Under the pieces are notes generated by a model. That model was not told where the DNA came from, ran no database searches, and saw only the letters and a program-made list of their open reading frames with translations. 50,176 nt of DNA, taken from contig JAFYOP010000009.1 of NCBI GenBank assembly GCA_017547885.1, positions 1 to 50,176 on the forward strand. The letters run 5' to 3'. Each line of letters opens with the position of its first letter. Positions within the stretch are counted from its first letter, which is position 1. Shown piece by piece: positions 1 through 10,900 of this stretch. Both the position numbers and the translations under genes were made by a program. The stretch is from Clostridia bacterium. Its GTDB lineage: Bacteria; Bacillota; Clostridia; Christensenellales; CAG-138.

Positions 1-265
1 CATAGTCAGCGTGGCTGGGGCAGTCTACGTGGGCATAGTGACGGTTGTCGGTCTCATACTCTACGTGTGCGGTGTTGATGGTTATTCCACGGGCCTTCTC
101 TTCGGGGGCCTTGTCGATTTCGTCGTAGCGCATTGCTGCGGCCTTACCCTGCTGAGAAAGGGTCATGGTGATAGCGGCGGTCAGGGTGGTCTTGCCGTGG
201 TCTACGTGGCCGATGGTGCCGATGTTTACATGGGGCTTGGTACGTTCAAATTTTGCCTTTGCCAT
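1..265 (-). CDS. tuf: Elongation factor Tu (EF-Tu), N-terminal part, cut by window edge
   Basis: EF-Tu is the GTPase that carries aminoacyl-tRNA to the ribosomal A site. Only the first 88 residues are present; the rest lies beyond base 1. The start ATG (263-265) follows a GGAGGA ribosome site. The protein opens [20 protein letters not shown], the P-loop GHVDHGKTT is at residues 19-27, and the switch I motif [12 protein letters not shown] is intact. It is the last gene of rpsL-rpsG-fusA-tuf, about 75 bases after fusA. One oddity: the G3 motif reads DCPSHADY at residues 81-88 where EF-Tu has DCPGHADY, a Gly-to-Ser change needing one base (GGC to AGC). That is either a real variant or an error close to the window edge. 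Confidence 0.97.
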   Translation of the reverse strand, partial: MAKAKFERTKPHVNIGTIGHVDHGKTTLTAAITMTLSQQGKAAAMRYDEIDKAPEEKARGITINTAHVEYETDNRHYAHVDCPSHADY

Positions 266-318
266 TGTAACTGTTGTCCTCCAATTAATATTTATCAGTA
301 TTTTTATTTTTGCTTTAA

Positions 319-332
319 GGCGCATCCGCGCC
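319..332 (-). other. Small GC hairpin between fusA and tuf
   Basis: On the minus strand GGCGC-GGAT-GCGCC forms a 5-bp stem with a 4-base loop, just after the fusA stop. It is followed by TTAAAG and not by a T run, so it is not a convincing terminator. It may be an mRNA processing or stability element that separates tuf from fusA. Confidence 0.35.
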
Positions 333-340
333 ATTGTATT

Positions 341-2413
341 TTAGTAGATCCTGCCAAGTATCTTCTTGGCGATCTGCTCGCTCACCTGCTCGTAATGATC
401 AAACTGCATGGTGAAGGTGCCTCTGCCCTGAGTTGCGGAGCGCAGGTCGGTCGCATAGCCGAACATCTCGCTCAAGGGGCACTGTGCATCGATAACGGCG
501 CTTACGCCCCTGTTGTCGGTGCCCTGTATCTTGCCGCGGCGTGCGGTGATGTTGCCAAGAACATCGCCCATGTACTCCTCGGGCATTACGATCTCAACCT
601 TCATCACAGGCTCAAGCAGCTCGCAGCCGCCCTTTTCCATAGCTTCCTTGAGGGCCATGGAGCCTGCGATCTTGTAGGCCATTTCGGAAGAGTCCACCTC
701 GTGGGTAGAGCCGTCCAGCAGAGTGGCCTTGAAGTCCACCATTTCGTATCCGCCCAGAGCGCCGGAGCCTGCGGCTTCCCTGATGCCCTGCTCGATGGCG
801 GGTATGTATTCCTTGGGGATGCAGCCGCCCACGGTCTTGTTTTCGAAGACGAAGCCTTCGCCGGGCTCCAGGGGGCTGAATTCCACAACACAGTGACCGT
901 ACTGGCCGTGACCGCCGGTCTGGCGGACGTACCTGCCTTCGGTTTTGATGGTTCTGGTGAGGGCTTCGCGATAGGCAACCTGAGGGTTACCAATGCGGCA
1001 CTCTACCTTGAACTCGCGAATGATACGGTCTACGATTATCTCAAGGTGCAGTTCGCCCATTCCGGCGATGATGGTCTGTCCCGTTTCACGGTCAACATAG
1101 GTCTTGAAGGTGGGGTCTTCCTCAGAAAGCTTCTGAAGGGTCTGATCCAGCTTCTCCTGACCGGCCTTGGTCTTGGGCTCAATGGAGATGCGGATAACAG
1201 GCTCGGGGAATTCCATGGACTCAAGGAGAATGGGGCGTCCCTCAACGCAGAGGGTGTCACCGGTTGCGGTTTCCTTAAGGCCCACCAGCGCGGCGATATC
1301 GCCTGCAAAGACCTCGTCCACCTCGGTACGGCTTGCGGCGTGCATCAGAACTATCTTGCTGACACGCTCACGCTTGCCCTTGGTGGAGTTGTATACGTAG
1401 GAACCGGACTTCAGCGAGCCGCTGTATACCCTGAAGAAAGCAAGCTTGCCCACAAAGGGATCAGCCACGATCTTGAAGGCCAGGGCCGCGAAGGGCTCGG
1501 AATCGGAACAGGTGGTCTGGATCTCTCTTTCGCCGTCCTTGCTGGTGCCCACGGGAGCGGGTACATCAAGGGGAGAAGGCAGAAAATCCACGATGGCGTT
1601 CAGCAGAGGCTGAATGCCCTTGTTGCGGTAGGAAGTGCCGCAGCATACGGGAACCATGGTGTTGGCAATGGTGGCCTTGCGGATACCGGCAATGATGTCC
1701 TCCTGAGACAGATCACCTTCCTCAAGGTACTTTTCCATCAGCTCGTCATCCGCATCCGCTACTGCATCCAGCAGCTGAGCACGGTATTCCTCGGCCATAT
1801 CCCTGAGGTTTTCAGGGATTTCCTCGGTACGAACATCAATGCCGTCATTATCGTAGTACATCTCGGCCTTCATCTTAACAAGGTCCACGATGCCTGCGAA
1901 ATCCGCCTCAGCGCCAATTGGCAGCTGAATGGGAACGGCATTTGCGCCCAGACGATCCTTCATCATCTTGACGACGTTGAAGAAGTCGGCGCCAACTATG
2001 TCCATCTTGTTTACATAAGCCATACGGGGCACGCCATACTTGGTGGCCTGACGCCATACGGTCTCGCTCTGGGGCTCAACGCCCCCCTTTGCGCAGAATA
2101 CCGCAACGGCGCCGTCCAGTACGCGCAGAGATCTTTCAACCTCAACGGTAAAGTCCACGTGGCCCGGGGTGTCAATTATGTTAATGCGATGGTCCCGCCA
2201 GTAAGCGGTGGTGGCAGCGGAGGCAATGGTAATGCCCCTCTCCTGTTCCTGCACCATGAAGTCCATGGTGGCCGCACCCTCGTGTACCTCTCCTACCTTG
2301 TGTATCTTTCCGGTAAAGAAAAGTATACGTTCGGTGGTGGTGGTCTTGCCGGCGTCAATATGGGCCATTATGCCTATATTTCTTGTCATTTCAAGTGCCG
2401 TTTCTCTGGGCAT
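341..2413 (-). CDS. fusA: Elongation factor G
   Basis: EF-G is the GTPase that drives tRNA-mRNA translocation and, with RRF, ribosome recycling. The 690-residue length is normal. GTPase motifs are intact: [13 protein letters not shown] (G1, about residues 17-29), ERGITI (G2), DTPGHVDF (G3) and NKMD (G4). The later domains include the EF-G signature GMGELHLEI and the domain IV/V region with [16 protein letters not shown]. The ATG at 2413 has an AGGAGGT ribosome site just upstream. It is the third gene of the str-type operon, 115 bases after rpsG, and runs on to tuf. Nothing unusual is seen. Confidence 0.98.
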   Translation of the reverse strand: MPRETALEMTRNIGIMAHIDAGKTTTTERILFFTGKIHKVGEVHEGAATMDFMVQEQERGITIASAATTAYWRDHRINIIDTPGHVDFTVEVERSLRVLDGAVAVFCAKGGVEPQSETVWRQATKYGVPRMAYVNKMDIVGADFFNVVKMMKDRLGANAVPIQLPIGAEADFAGIVDLVKMKAEMYYDNDGIDVRTEEIPENLRDMAEEYRAQLLDAVADADDELMEKYLEEGDLSQEDIIAGIRKATIANTMVPVCCGTSYRNKGIQPLLNAIVDFLPSPLDVPAPVGTSKDGEREIQTTCSDSEPFAALAFKIVADPFVGKLAFFRVYSGSLKSGSYVYNSTKGKRERVSKIVLMHAASRTEVDEVFAGDIAALVGLKETATGDTLCVEGRPILLESMEFPEPVIRISIEPKTKAGQEKLDQTLQKLSEEDPTFKTYVDRETGQTIIAGMGELHLEIIVDRIIREFKVECRIGNPQVAYREALTRTIKTEGRYVRQTGGHGQYGHCVVEFSPLEPGEGFVFENKTVGGCIPKEYIPAIEQGIREAAGSGALGGYEMVDFKATLLDGSTHEVDSSEMAYKIAGSMALKEAMEKGGCELLEPVMKVEIVMPEEYMGDVLGNITARRGKIQGTDNRGVSAVIDAQCPLSEMFGYATDLRSATQGRGTFTMQFDHYEQVSEQIAKKILGRIY

Positions 2414-2486
2414 TGTTTGTACCTCCTTCCCGGTATGATGCTGGGCAGGCTAAGCCGCCCTGTACACTGTCCTTATACCACAGAGA

Positions 2487-2506
2487 CGGCGTGCGATAGC
2501 ACGCCG
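2487..2506 (-). other. Hairpin between rpsG and fusA
   Basis: A perfect 8-bp stem, CGGCGTGC-GATA-GCACGCCG, lies in the 115-base gap between rpsG and fusA. There is no T run on the minus-strand 3' side. It is therefore more likely a processing or stability hairpin, or a weak attenuator, than a full terminator. Confidence 0.4.
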
Positions 2507-2528
2507 CTCATATGGGTATTCCCAGTTT

Positions 2529-2999
2529 TTACCAACGATAATGTGCAAAGGCACGGTTGGCCTCTGCCATCCTGTGGGTGTCTTCCTTCTTCTTGAAGGC
2601 GCCGCCGGCAGAATTGCAGGCGTCAAGGATCTCGCCGGCAAGACGCTCCATCATGGTGCGCTCGCTGCGGGCACGTGCGTAGTTTACCAGCCAACGGAGG
2701 CCCAGAGTCTGACGACGCTCGGGACGGATCTCGATAGGTACCTGGTAGGTGGCACCACCAACGCGGCGGGCCTTAACTTCCAGCACGGGCATGATGTTGT
2801 TCATGGCCTCTTCGAATACTTCCAGGGGCTCACGACCGGTCTTTTCCTTAATGATATCGAATGCGCCATAGCAGGCCTTCTGAGCGGTACCGCGCTTGCC
2901 ATCCAGCATAACCTGGTTGATGAGCTTGGTTACCAGCTTGCCGCCGTAAATGGGGTCATCCAGAACTTCACGCTTGGGTATAAATCCACGTCTAGGCAT
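2529..2999 (-). CDS. rpsG: 30S ribosomal protein S7
   Basis: S7 is the primary 16S rRNA-binding protein that nucleates assembly of the 30S head and sits at the E site. The 156-residue length is typical. Recognisable blocks are the N-terminal [16 protein letters not shown], the [12 protein letters not shown] helix, the beta-hairpin stretch [18 protein letters not shown], and the C-terminal [20 protein letters not shown]. It follows rpsL by 14 bases, so the two are surely co-transcribed. In many bacteria S7 represses its own operon. The gap after it holds a hairpin, but I see no clear S7-binding mimic. Confidence 0.98.
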   Translation of the reverse strand: MPRRGFIPKREVLDDPIYGGKLVTKLINQVMLDGKRGTAQKACYGAFDIIKEKTGREPLEVFEEAMNNIMPVLEVKARRVGGATYQVPIEIRPERRQTLGLRWLVNYARARSERTMMERLAGEILDACNSAGGAFKKKEDTHRMAEANRAFAHYRW

Positions 3000-3013
3000 A
3001 TCTTAGTACCTCC

Positions 3014-3388
3014 TTACTTCTTGGGGCGCTTTGCGCCATAGCGGGAACGAGCCTGCATACGCTTTGCAACGCCGGCGGTATCCAGAGCACCGCGGATGAT
3101 GTGGTAACGTACACCGGGGAGGTCCTTAACACGGCCGCCGCGGATAAGAACAACAGAGTGCTCCTGCAGGTTGTGGCCGATGCCGGGGATGTAAGCGGTA
3201 CCTTCCAGACCATCGGTCAGGCGGATACGAGCGATCTTACGAAGAGCGGAGTTAGGCTTTTTGGGAGTCATAGTACGTACAGCGGTGCATACGCCGCGGC
3301 GCTGGGGGCACTGCTTCAGTATAGGGGAATTGGACTTATACTTTACCTGCTCCCTGCCCTTGCGAACCAGCTGGTTAATAGTAGGCAT
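3014..3388 (-). CDS. rpsL: 30S ribosomal protein S12
   Basis: S12 lies at the decoding centre of the 30S subunit and controls accuracy. At 124 residues it is full length. The core [11 protein letters not shown] (residues 41-51) and [13 protein letters not shown] (about 84-96) carry the lysines at which streptomycin-resistance changes usually arise, and these are wild type. The conserved Asp of KDLPG, a target of RimO methylthiolation in other bacteria, is present. The ATG at 3388 is preceded by AAGGAG. It is the first gene of rpsL-rpsG-fusA-tuf, with a roughly 150-base leader and its own promoter upstream. Confidence 0.98.
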   Translation of the reverse strand: MPTINQLVRKGREQVKYKSNSPILKQCPQRRGVCTAVRTMTPKKPNSALRKIARIRLTDGLEGTAYIPGIGHNLQEHSVVLIRGGRVKDLPGVRYHIIRGALDTAGVAKRMQARSRYGAKRPKK

Positions 3389-3440
3389 TAGGTTGTCTCC
3401 TTTGTTTTGATAAAAATATTTTTTCTATATATTTAAGAAA

Positions 3441-3466
3441 ATCCTCTGCAACCCCTTGAAGAGGAT
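3441..3466 (-). promoter_or_regulatory. Second hairpin in the rpsL leader
   Basis: On the minus strand ATCCTCT-(12)-AGAGGAT is followed by TTTCTT, a weak terminator or attenuator shape between the str promoter and rpsL. A second possible promoter overlaps it (TTGCAG, 16 bases, TATAGA). Its function is inferred from position only. Confidence 0.35.
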
Positions 3467-3483
3467 ATTTTCCGCAAAAATCA

Positions 3484-3568
3484 ACCGGCCTTATGAAGCA
3501 AATACGCATAGCTACTCACTTTATCATAAAAGCACAGCATGCGTATTTTACCTCATTTAAAGGCCGGT
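3484..3568 (-). other. Long nested inverted repeat spanning the str promoter
   Basis: The outer arms ACCGGCCTT (3484-3492) and AAGGCCGGT (3560-3568) enclose the inner arms AAATACGCAT (3500-3509) and ATGCGTATTT (3539-3548). A short TTCAT/ATGAG match lies between them. In RNA read through from upstream this gives a stem of about 24 bp followed by TTGATTTTTG, which looks like a terminator for the rpoBC-side transcript. The right-hand arms overlap the -10 element and spacer of the rpsL promoter. Confidence 0.55.
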
Positions 3569-3573
3569 GTCAA
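3545..3573 (-). promoter_or_regulatory. Sigma-A promoter for rpsL-rpsG-fusA-tuf
   Basis: On the minus strand TTGACA (3568-3573), a 17-base spacer, then TAAAAT (3545-3550). The predicted start is near 3538, giving an untranslated leader of about 150 bases before rpsL. The match to consensus is nearly perfect. Confidence 0.75.
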
Positions 3574-3604
3574 ATGTTTTTAGCTTGTTTTTGCCTTGTT
3601 TTAC

Positions 3605-4336
3605 TTATATATTTTCCTCTTGGCCCATAGGACCTGTAAGCAGGCCGCTCTTGAGGGGCTCCTTGGAAAAAATCACGCGGCTGATATCCTTATCGGGGGA
3701 CAGCTCAAACCAGTTTCTCGCAGCAAGCTCGTCCATGCCGGGAATATCCATCACATTAAGCCAAGTAAAATCGGAATACTTCTTTATAAGATTCTTTCTG
3801 GAGGCCTTGCATATAAACCAAGCACCCAGAACAGACGCCACAAACAGCGAAAGGGGAAGGGCCATGTGGATATTTGCTATGCTCTCACCAATGGGCTTAT
3901 AGTTCAGCAGGAAGAACACAACTATGGCAGTAATAATGGTGACGATAATGTGCCTTCCGGACAGGGTATTAAAACGCTTGCGGCAATCCTTGCAGCAAGA
4001 AAGCTGCAGGGGCAAAATCGAGCCTACTGCCGTCTTGGATTTCATTCCCAAAACATTGCGCTTTGCCCTTCTGGGCTCGGGATTGCCGAGATCCACCAGC
4101 GCATAGCAATCGGCCTTGTTTTTCTTTTCCCCTTTGCAGAGCATACACTCGTCACTGCTGAAAAAGCGATATATACCTTCTTCGGGCAGCATTTTCAATA
4201 CCATGTCGATATCCTGCATTATGCCCGTTGCGTTTTCATCTATTACTATGCACTTTTCACAGCTTTCCATATTGAGAGCAGCGCAATACTTGGTGCCATA
4301 AAACTGGCAGGTGGTGTTGGTATAGTTTCTTGCCAT
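3605..4336 (-). CDS. Unknown Cys-rich protein with two membrane segments
   Basis: I do not recognise a family for these 243 residues. The N-terminal half is cysteine-rich: C10, C18, C26 and C29 (C-x7-C-x7-C-x2-C), then CMLC at 64-67, C77 and CCKDC at 114-118. This suggests one or two zinc-ribbon-like modules. Two hydrophobic segments follow, about residues 129-146 and 159-176, and then a soluble tail of about 65 residues with WLNVMDIPGMDELAARNWF. The start is ATG at 4336 after GGAG. It lies between rpoC and rpsL, where many Firmicutes carry the small L7Ae-type gene ybxF/rplGB. Co-transcription with rpoBC is plausible, but the rpoC end carries a hairpin. Confidence 0.8.
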   Translation of the reverse strand: MARNYTNTTCQFYGTKYCAALNMESCEKCIVIDENATGIMQDIDMVLKMLPEEGIYRFFSSDECMLCKGEKKNKADCYALVDLGNPEPRRAKRNVLGMKSKTAVGSILPLQLSCCKDCRKRFNTLSGRHIIVTIITAIVVFFLLNYKPIGESIANIHMALPLSLFVASVLGAWFICKASRKNLIKKYSDFTWLNVMDIPGMDELAARNWFELSPDKDISRVIFSKEPLKSGLLTGPMGQEENI

Positions 4337-4364
4337 GTTTCTCTCCTTAGGGTGAATTTACAAC

Positions 4365-4391
4365 GCATGGACGGATAATATCCGTCCATGC
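4365..4391 (-). terminator. Hairpin after rpoC
   Basis: A perfect 11-bp stem, GCATGGACGGA with TCCGTCCATGC and a 5-base loop, begins 18 bases after the rpoC stop. The flank is TTGTAAATT and not a T run, so it may be a partial terminator that reduces read-through into the next gene. Confidence 0.5.
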
Positions 4392-4408
4392 ATGATTCTG
4401 TTTGGTTG

Positions 4409-7400
4409 TTATTCGATAACAGCGGCTTCCTTCTCGCGAACGTCGATATTGTGATAGCGCCTGAGGCCGATGCCTGCAGGGATCAGCTTGCCGATAATGA
4501 CGTTTTCCTTGAGGCCTACCAGAGGATCTACCTTGCCCTTGATGGCAGCTTCGGTAAGAACGCGGGTGGTCTCCTGGAAGGATGCGGCAGACAGGAAGGA
4601 GTCGGTTGCCAATGCGGCCTTGGTGATACCAAGGAGCTTGCGCTTGGCGATGGCAGGCTGCTTGCCCTCCATCATGGCCTTCTCGTTCTCGTTTTCGAAG
4701 GTGAATATATCCACCAGCTCGCCGGGGAGCATGTTGGTATCGCCTGCGTCTTCGATCTGTACCTTGCGGAGCATCTGGCGGATAATGACCTCAATGTGCT
4801 TATCCGCGATCTCAACGCCCTGGAGGCGGTATACGCTCTGAACTTCCTTGAGCATATAGGCCTGAACGCCCTTGACGCCCTTTATCTTGAGGATATCGTT
4901 GGGGTTGATGGAACCATCGGTAAGTTCGTCGCCGGGCTCTACCATATCGCCGTCCTTTACCCTCAGCTTGGAGCCGAAGGGGATAAGGTACTTGGCGGAT
5001 TCGCCGTCTTCGTTGGTGATGGTGGCTTCGCGCTTCTTGCCTTCGGTGAGGGATACCTTACCGCCGATCTCGGTGATAACGGCAAGACCCTTGGGCTTAC
5101 GTGCTTCGAAAATTTCAACTACACGGGGAAGACCCTGAGTAATATCGTCTGCGGATGCAACGCCGCCGGTATGGAAGGTACGCATGGTAAGCTGAGTACC
5201 GGGCTCGCCGATGGCCTGTGCGGCAATGATGCCTACGGCCTCGCCGATGTCAACGGGATTGCCGGTGGCCAGGTTTGCGCCGTAGCAGTGTGCGCAAACG
5301 CCGCGCTCGCTGCGGCAGGTAAATACGCTGCGGCAGTTTACGGTCTTGATGCCGGCTTCAACTATCCTGTCACGGATCGCAAAGCTGATAAGCTCATTGC
5401 TGCCGACGATAAGCTCGCCGGTATTGGGATCGTATACATCCTCTGCGGTGTAGCGGCCAAGGAGACGGTCGCCCAGAGGTTCTACTACCTTATTGCCTTC
5501 CATGATGGCGCTGATGGGCATGCCCTTTACGCGCTCACCGCGGACTTCGAAGCAGTCCACTTCATGGATAATAACTTCCTGAGATACGTCTACCAGACGA
5601 CGGGTCAGGTAACCGGAGTCAGCGGTACGAAGAGCGGTATCCGCCAGACCCTTACGTGCGCCGTGGGAGCTGATGAAGAACTCAAGAACCGTAAGGCCTT
5701 CACGGAAGTTTGCACGGATAGGCACTTCGATGATCTGACCGGAAGGGTCTGCCATCAGGCCGCGCATACCGGCCAGCTGACGGATCTGGTTCTTACTGCC
5801 TCGAGCACCGGAGTCCGCCATCATGGCGATGGGATTATAGGGGTCAAGGGATGCCATCAGAGCGTCGGTGACCTCATTGGTGGCGCCTTCCCAGACCTTG
5901 ATTACTTCGCTGCGGCGCTCATCGGGAGAAAGCATACCGGAGTAGAACAGGTTGTCGATCTCAACGACTTCCTTTTCTGCCTTGGCAAGGATCTCCTTCT
6001 TCTGCTCGGGAACCTGGATATCCTGGAAACCAACGGTGATACCGCCGCGGGTGGAGTACTTATAGCCCAGCGCCTTCATGGCGTCCAGCACCTCGGAGGT
6101 GCGGGTGGGCCCGAAGCGGCGATAGCAGCGGTCTACGATGCGGCCAAGGTCCTTCTTTACAACCAGCTTGTCGATCTCAAGCTTGAACATATCGTCCAGA
6201 GTGTTGCGCTCTACATAGCCAAGGCTCTGGGGGATAGCGTCGTTGAATATGAGGCGGCCGATGGAGGTGTCGATCACCTTGCGGTACTTCTTGCCTTCCC
6301 ATTCGCGCTCGATACGAACCTTTACCTTTGCCTGGAGGGTTACTTCGCCCATCTGGTAAGCCATGTAGGCTTCATCCTGGCTGGAGAAGATCTTGCCCTC
6401 GCCCTTCTGACCGTCACGCTGGAGGGTCAGATAGTAGCAGCCGATAACCATGTCCTGAGTGGGGCTGGCAACAGGCTTGCCGTCCTGGGGCTTAAGTATG
6501 TTATTGGAAGCAAGCATGAGGAAACGGGCCTCAGCCTGAGCTTCTACAGAGAGGGGTACGTGTACAGCCATCTGGTCACCGTCAAAGTCGGCGTTGAAGG
6601 CGGTACATACGAGGGGATGCAGCTTAATGGCGCGGCCCTCTACAAGTACGGGTTCAAATGCCTGGATACCAAGACGGTGCAGTGTAGGTGCACGGTTGAG
6701 CAGTACGGGGTGCTCCTTGATAACGCCTTCCAGAACGTCCCAAACCTCGGGCTTTACGCGCTCTACCATGCGCTTTGCGCTCTTGATGTTGTGGGCGTAT
6801 GCATCCTCAACAAGCTTCTTCATTACGAAGGGCTTGAACAGCTCCAGAGCCATCTCCTTGGGCAGGCCGCACTGATACATCTTCAGCTCGGGGCCAACAA
6901 CGATAACGGAACGGCCGGAGTAGTCTACACGCTTGCCCAGCAGGTTCTGGCGGAAGCGGCCCTGCTTACCCCTGAGCATATCGGACAGGGACTTGAGGGG
7001 ACGGTTGCCGGGGCCGGTAACGGGACGGCCGCGGCGGCCATTATCGATAAGGGCGTCAACGGCTTCCTGCAGCATGCGCTTTTCGTTGCGGACGATGATA
7101 TCCGGCGCACGCAGCTCCAGCAGCCTCTTGAGGCGATTGTTGCGGTTGATCACCCTGCGGTACAGGTCGTTCAGGTCAGAGGTGGCAAAGCGGCCGCCGT
7201 CCAGCTGAACCATGGGGCGCAGCTCGGGAGGGATAACGGGAACAACGTCCATAATGATCCACTCGGGCTTGTTGCCGGACCTGAGAAATGCTTCCACTAC
7301 CTCAAGGCGCTTGATGGCATTGCTGCGCTTCTGACCGGAGGAATTGGCGATCTCTGCACGGAGCTCTTCGTCCAGCTTTTCAAGGTCAAGCTGCATGAGC

Positions 7401-7936
7401 AGTTCCTTGATGGCCTCGGCACCCATGCCGGCCTTAAAGGACTTTGCGCCGTACTGTGCCTGTGCCTCGCGGTATTCCTTATCGGAAAGCACCTGCTTGT
7501 GCATAAGGGGAGTAGTACCGGGATCGATAACTACAAAAGCCGCAAAGTACAGTACCTTTTCCAGGGAGCGGGGGGACATATCCAGCAGCATCTTCATGCG
7601 GCAGGGGATGCCCTTGAAATACCATATATGGGATACGGGTGCGGCCAGCTCAATGTGGCCCATGCGCTCGCGGCGCACCTTTGCGCGGGTAACTTCTACG
7701 CCGCACTTATCACACACTACGCCCTTATACCGTACACGCTTATAGCGTCCGCAGTGGCACTCCCAGTCCTTGGTGGGTCCGAAAATGCGCTCGCAGAACA
7801 GGCCGTCACGCTCAGGCTTCAGGGTGCGGTAGTTGATGGTTTCAGGTTTCTTTACCTCGCCGTGGGACCATTCCCTTATTTTTTCCGGAGAGGCAAGGCC
7901 AATCTGTATAGCATCGAAATTGGTAGGTTCAAACAA
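4409..7936 (-). CDS. rpoC: DNA-directed RNA polymerase subunit beta'
   Basis: This is the largest RNA polymerase core subunit and carries the catalytic Mg site. At 1175 residues it is a normal Firmicutes size, without large lineage insertions. The N-terminal zinc site reads [19 protein letters not shown]. The catalytic loop NADFDGDQM lies near residues 447-455. The C-terminal zinc site is [17 protein letters not shown], and the trigger-loop region contains [17 protein letters not shown]. It starts at the ATG at 7936, 26 bases after the rpoB stop. The two genes form one operon driven from the promoters upstream of rpoB. Confidence 0.99.
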   Translation of the reverse strand: MFEPTNFDAIQIGLASPEKIREWSHGEVKKPETINYRTLKPERDGLFCERIFGPTKDWECHCGRYKRVRYKGVVCDKCGVEVTRAKVRRERMGHIELAAPVSHIWYFKGIPCRMKMLLDMSPRSLEKVLYFAAFVVIDPGTTPLMHKQVLSDKEYREAQAQYGAKSFKAGMGAEAIKELLMQLDLEKLDEELRAEIANSSGQKRSNAIKRLEVVEAFLRSGNKPEWIIMDVVPVIPPELRPMVQLDGGRFATSDLNDLYRRVINRNNRLKRLLELRAPDIIVRNEKRMLQEAVDALIDNGRRGRPVTGPGNRPLKSLSDMLRGKQGRFRQNLLGKRVDYSGRSVIVVGPELKMYQCGLPKEMALELFKPFVMKKLVEDAYAHNIKSAKRMVERVKPEVWDVLEGVIKEHPVLLNRAPTLHRLGIQAFEPVLVEGRAIKLHPLVCTAFNADFDGDQMAVHVPLSVEAQAEARFLMLASNNILKPQDGKPVASPTQDMVIGCYYLTLQRDGQKGEGKIFSSQDEAYMAYQMGEVTLQAKVKVRIEREWEGKKYRKVIDTSIGRLIFNDAIPQSLGYVERNTLDDMFKLEIDKLVVKKDLGRIVDRCYRRFGPTRTSEVLDAMKALGYKYSTRGGITVGFQDIQVPEQKKEILAKAEKEVVEIDNLFYSGMLSPDERRSEVIKVWEGATNEVTDALMASLDPYNPIAMMADSGARGSKNQIRQLAGMRGLMADPSGQIIEVPIRANFREGLTVLEFFISSHGARKGLADTALRTADSGYLTRRLVDVSQEVIIHEVDCFEVRGERVKGMPISAIMEGNKVVEPLGDRLLGRYTAEDVYDPNTGELIVGSNELISFAIRDRIVEAGIKTVNCRSVFTCRSERGVCAHCYGANLATGNPVDIGEAVGIIAAQAIGEPGTQLTMRTFHTGGVASADDITQGLPRVVEIFEARKPKGLAVITEIGGKVSLTEGKKREATITNEDGESAKYLIPFGSKLRVKDGDMVEPGDELTDGSINPNDILKIKGVKGVQAYMLKEVQSVYRLQGVEIADKHIEVIIRQMLRKVQIEDAGDTNMLPGELVDIFTFENENEKAMMEGKQPAIAKRKLLGITKAALATDSFLSAASFQETTRVLTEAAIKGKVDPLVGLKENVIIGKLIPAGIGLRRYHNIDVREKEAAVIE

Positions 7937-7962
7937 TTTCTTTCTCTCCCTTCAGCCTTATT

Positions 7963-10900
7963 TTAGTTAAAATCATCCAGGTCTTCGCCGTCAATTACGG
8001 AGAAGCCCATATCTTCGGGGGAACCCATGTCCATATCCATGTCCATGTCCTCGTCAAAGTCGAACTCGTCAAACTCTGCAAAGTCGCCCTCGCCTGCGGG
8101 AGCAACAGGTGCATCCTCCATGCCGGAGATGTTTACATCTACATGGGCAGGCTCGTCGTCCTCGATCAGCTCACCGATCTTGATCTCTTCCTTGTTTTCG
8201 CTGAGCACCTTAATATCAAGGCCCAGGGACTGCAGTTCTTTGATAAGAACCTTGAAGGACTCGGGAACGCCGGGCTCGGGCACGTTTTCGCCCTTGACGA
8301 TGGCTTCGTAGGTCTTTACGCGGCCCACAACGTCGTCGGACTTAACGGTGAGGATCTCCTGCAGGGTATTTGCTGCGCCGTAAGCTTCCAGCGCCCAAAC
8401 TTCCATTTCGCCGAAGCGCTGACCGCCGAACTGTGCCTTACCGCCCAGAGGCTGCTGAGTAACAAGGCTGTAGGGGCCGGTGGAACGGGCATGGATCTTA
8501 TCATCTACCAGGTGATGCAGCTTGAGGTAGTACATGTAGCCTACAGAGATACGGTTCTCAAAGGGCTCGCCGGTACGGCCGTCGTAAAGCACGGTCTTGC
8601 CGTCCCAGTCTCTGCCGGCCTGCACCAGCATGGACTTGATGTCTTCCTCGGTCGCGCCGTCGAATACGGGGGTAGCGATGTTCCAGCCCAGGCTCTTTGC
8701 TGCCATACCAAGGTGCAGCTCCAGTACCTGACCGATGTTCATTCGGGAAGGTACGCCCAGGGGGTTCAGAACTATCTGCAGGGGAGTACCGTCGGGCAGG
8801 AAGGGCATATCCTCTTCGGGGAGGATGCGGGAAACAACACCCTTGTTGCCGTGGCGGCCTGCCATCTTATCGCCAACGGAGATCTTACGCTTCTGGGCGA
8901 TGTATACGCGCACCAGCTCGTTTACTCCGGGAGGCAGCTCGTCTTTGTTCTCTCTTGTGAATACCTTAACGTCTACGATCACGCCGCCTTCGCCGTGGGG
9001 CACGCGCAGGGAGGTGTCCCTGACCTCGCGGGCCTTTTCGCCGAAGATAGCGCGGAGCAGGCGCTCTTCTGCGGTAAGCTCGGTTTCGCCCTTGGGGGTA
9101 ACCTTACCCACCAGAATATCGCCGCTGCGGACCTCAGCGCCGATGCGGATTATTCCGCGCTCGTCAAGGTCTGCCAGTGCGTCTTCGCCAACGTTGGGGA
9201 TATCGCGGGTGATTTCTTCCTCGCCCAGCTTGGTGTCGCGGGCTTCGGTCTCATGCTCCTCAATGTGGATGGAGGTATAAACGTCTTCCTTAACAAGCTT
9301 TTCGCTGATAAGTACGGCGTCCTCGTAGTTGTAGCCTTCCCAGGTCATGAAGCCGATGAGGATATTGCGGCCCAGAGCAATTTCGCCCTGATCGGTGGAA
9401 GCGCCGTCCGCTATCACCTGGCCGGGTATTACGCGCTCGCCCTTTTCCACGATGGGGCGCTGATTGATGCAGGTGCCCTGATTGGAACGGGTGAACTTGA
9501 TGATCTTGTAAGTGCGGGTGTTGCCGTCGTCGCCTTCGATCACGATGCGGCTGGCGTCAACGTGCTTTACTACGCCGTGCTCATGGGCCAGCACTACAAC
9601 GCCGGAATCGTGGGCGGCCTTGTACTCCATACCGGTACCTACAACGGGAGCCTCGGGCTTAAGGAGGGGCACTGCCTGACGCTGCATGTTGGAGCCCATC
9701 AGGGCGCGGTTTGCGTCGTCGTTTTCAAGGAAGGGTATCATTGCGGTAGCAACGGATACCAGCTGCTTGGGAGATACGTCCATATAGTCAACGTCGGTGG
9801 ACTTAACTTCGATAATTTCGTCCAGACGCCTTGCAACTACACGGTCCTTCTCAAACCATACCTTGCCGTCCAGCTCAATGGTGGCCTCGTTGGCCTGAGC
9901 TACGATGAAATCATCCTCTTCATCGGCGGTCAGGTAAACTATATCGCTGCTGATGGACTTGTTCTTGCCATCGACCTTGCGGTAGGGAGCCTCTATAAAG
10001 CCATAACGGTTTATGCGGGCATAGGTGGAGAGGGAGTTGATCAGACCGATGTTGGGTCCTTCAGGGGTCTCAATGGGGCACATACGTCCGTAGTGAGAGA
10101 AGTGAACGTCTCGCACATCGAAGGTGGCGCGCTCGCGGTTAAGACCGCCGGGGCCCAGAGCGGACAGCCTGCGCTTGTGGGTCAGCTCTGCAAGGGGGTT
10201 GGTCTGGTCCATGAACTGGGACAGCTGGGAGGAGCCGAAGAACTCCTTGATGGCAGCGGTCACAGGACGGATGTTTATAAGGTTGGAAGGCATGGCGGTC
10301 TCGGTGTCCTGAATGGACATGCGCTCGCGAACCACGCGCTCAAGACGAGTCATGCCCACGCGGATCTGGTTCTGAAGCAGCTCGCCAACGCTCCTGATGC
10401 GGCGGTTGCCAAGGTGGTCGATATCGTCGGTGCGGCCGATGCCGTGATGCATGCCCAGCAGATAGCTGATGGAGCAGGTGATATCGTCAACGATGATATG
10501 GCGGGGGATAAGGTCATATACATGAGCCTTGAGCAGAGCCTTGAAGGCCTCCTCGTCCATATCCTTGCCCTCTTCCATAAGGGCTGCCAGGGTGGGATAG
10601 TGTACCTTTTCGTTAAGGCCGGCTTCCTCGGGGTCAAAGTCAAGGTAGCAGCAGGCGTCTACGAACAGGTTGCCCAGTACCTTTACCTTTGCGCCGTCGG
10701 GAGCGATAACATACAGGCCGTGTACGCCTGCGTTCTCGATCTGCAGAGCGGCCTCGCGGCTGATGACTTCGCCCTCGCCAACAAGCACCTCGCCGGTGGC
10801 GGGCGCGATCACGGTCTCGGCAGCGGTAAGGCCGGCGATACGTGCGGAGATGGCCAGCTTCTTGTTAAACTTATAGCGGCCTACGCGGGCCAGGTCATAG

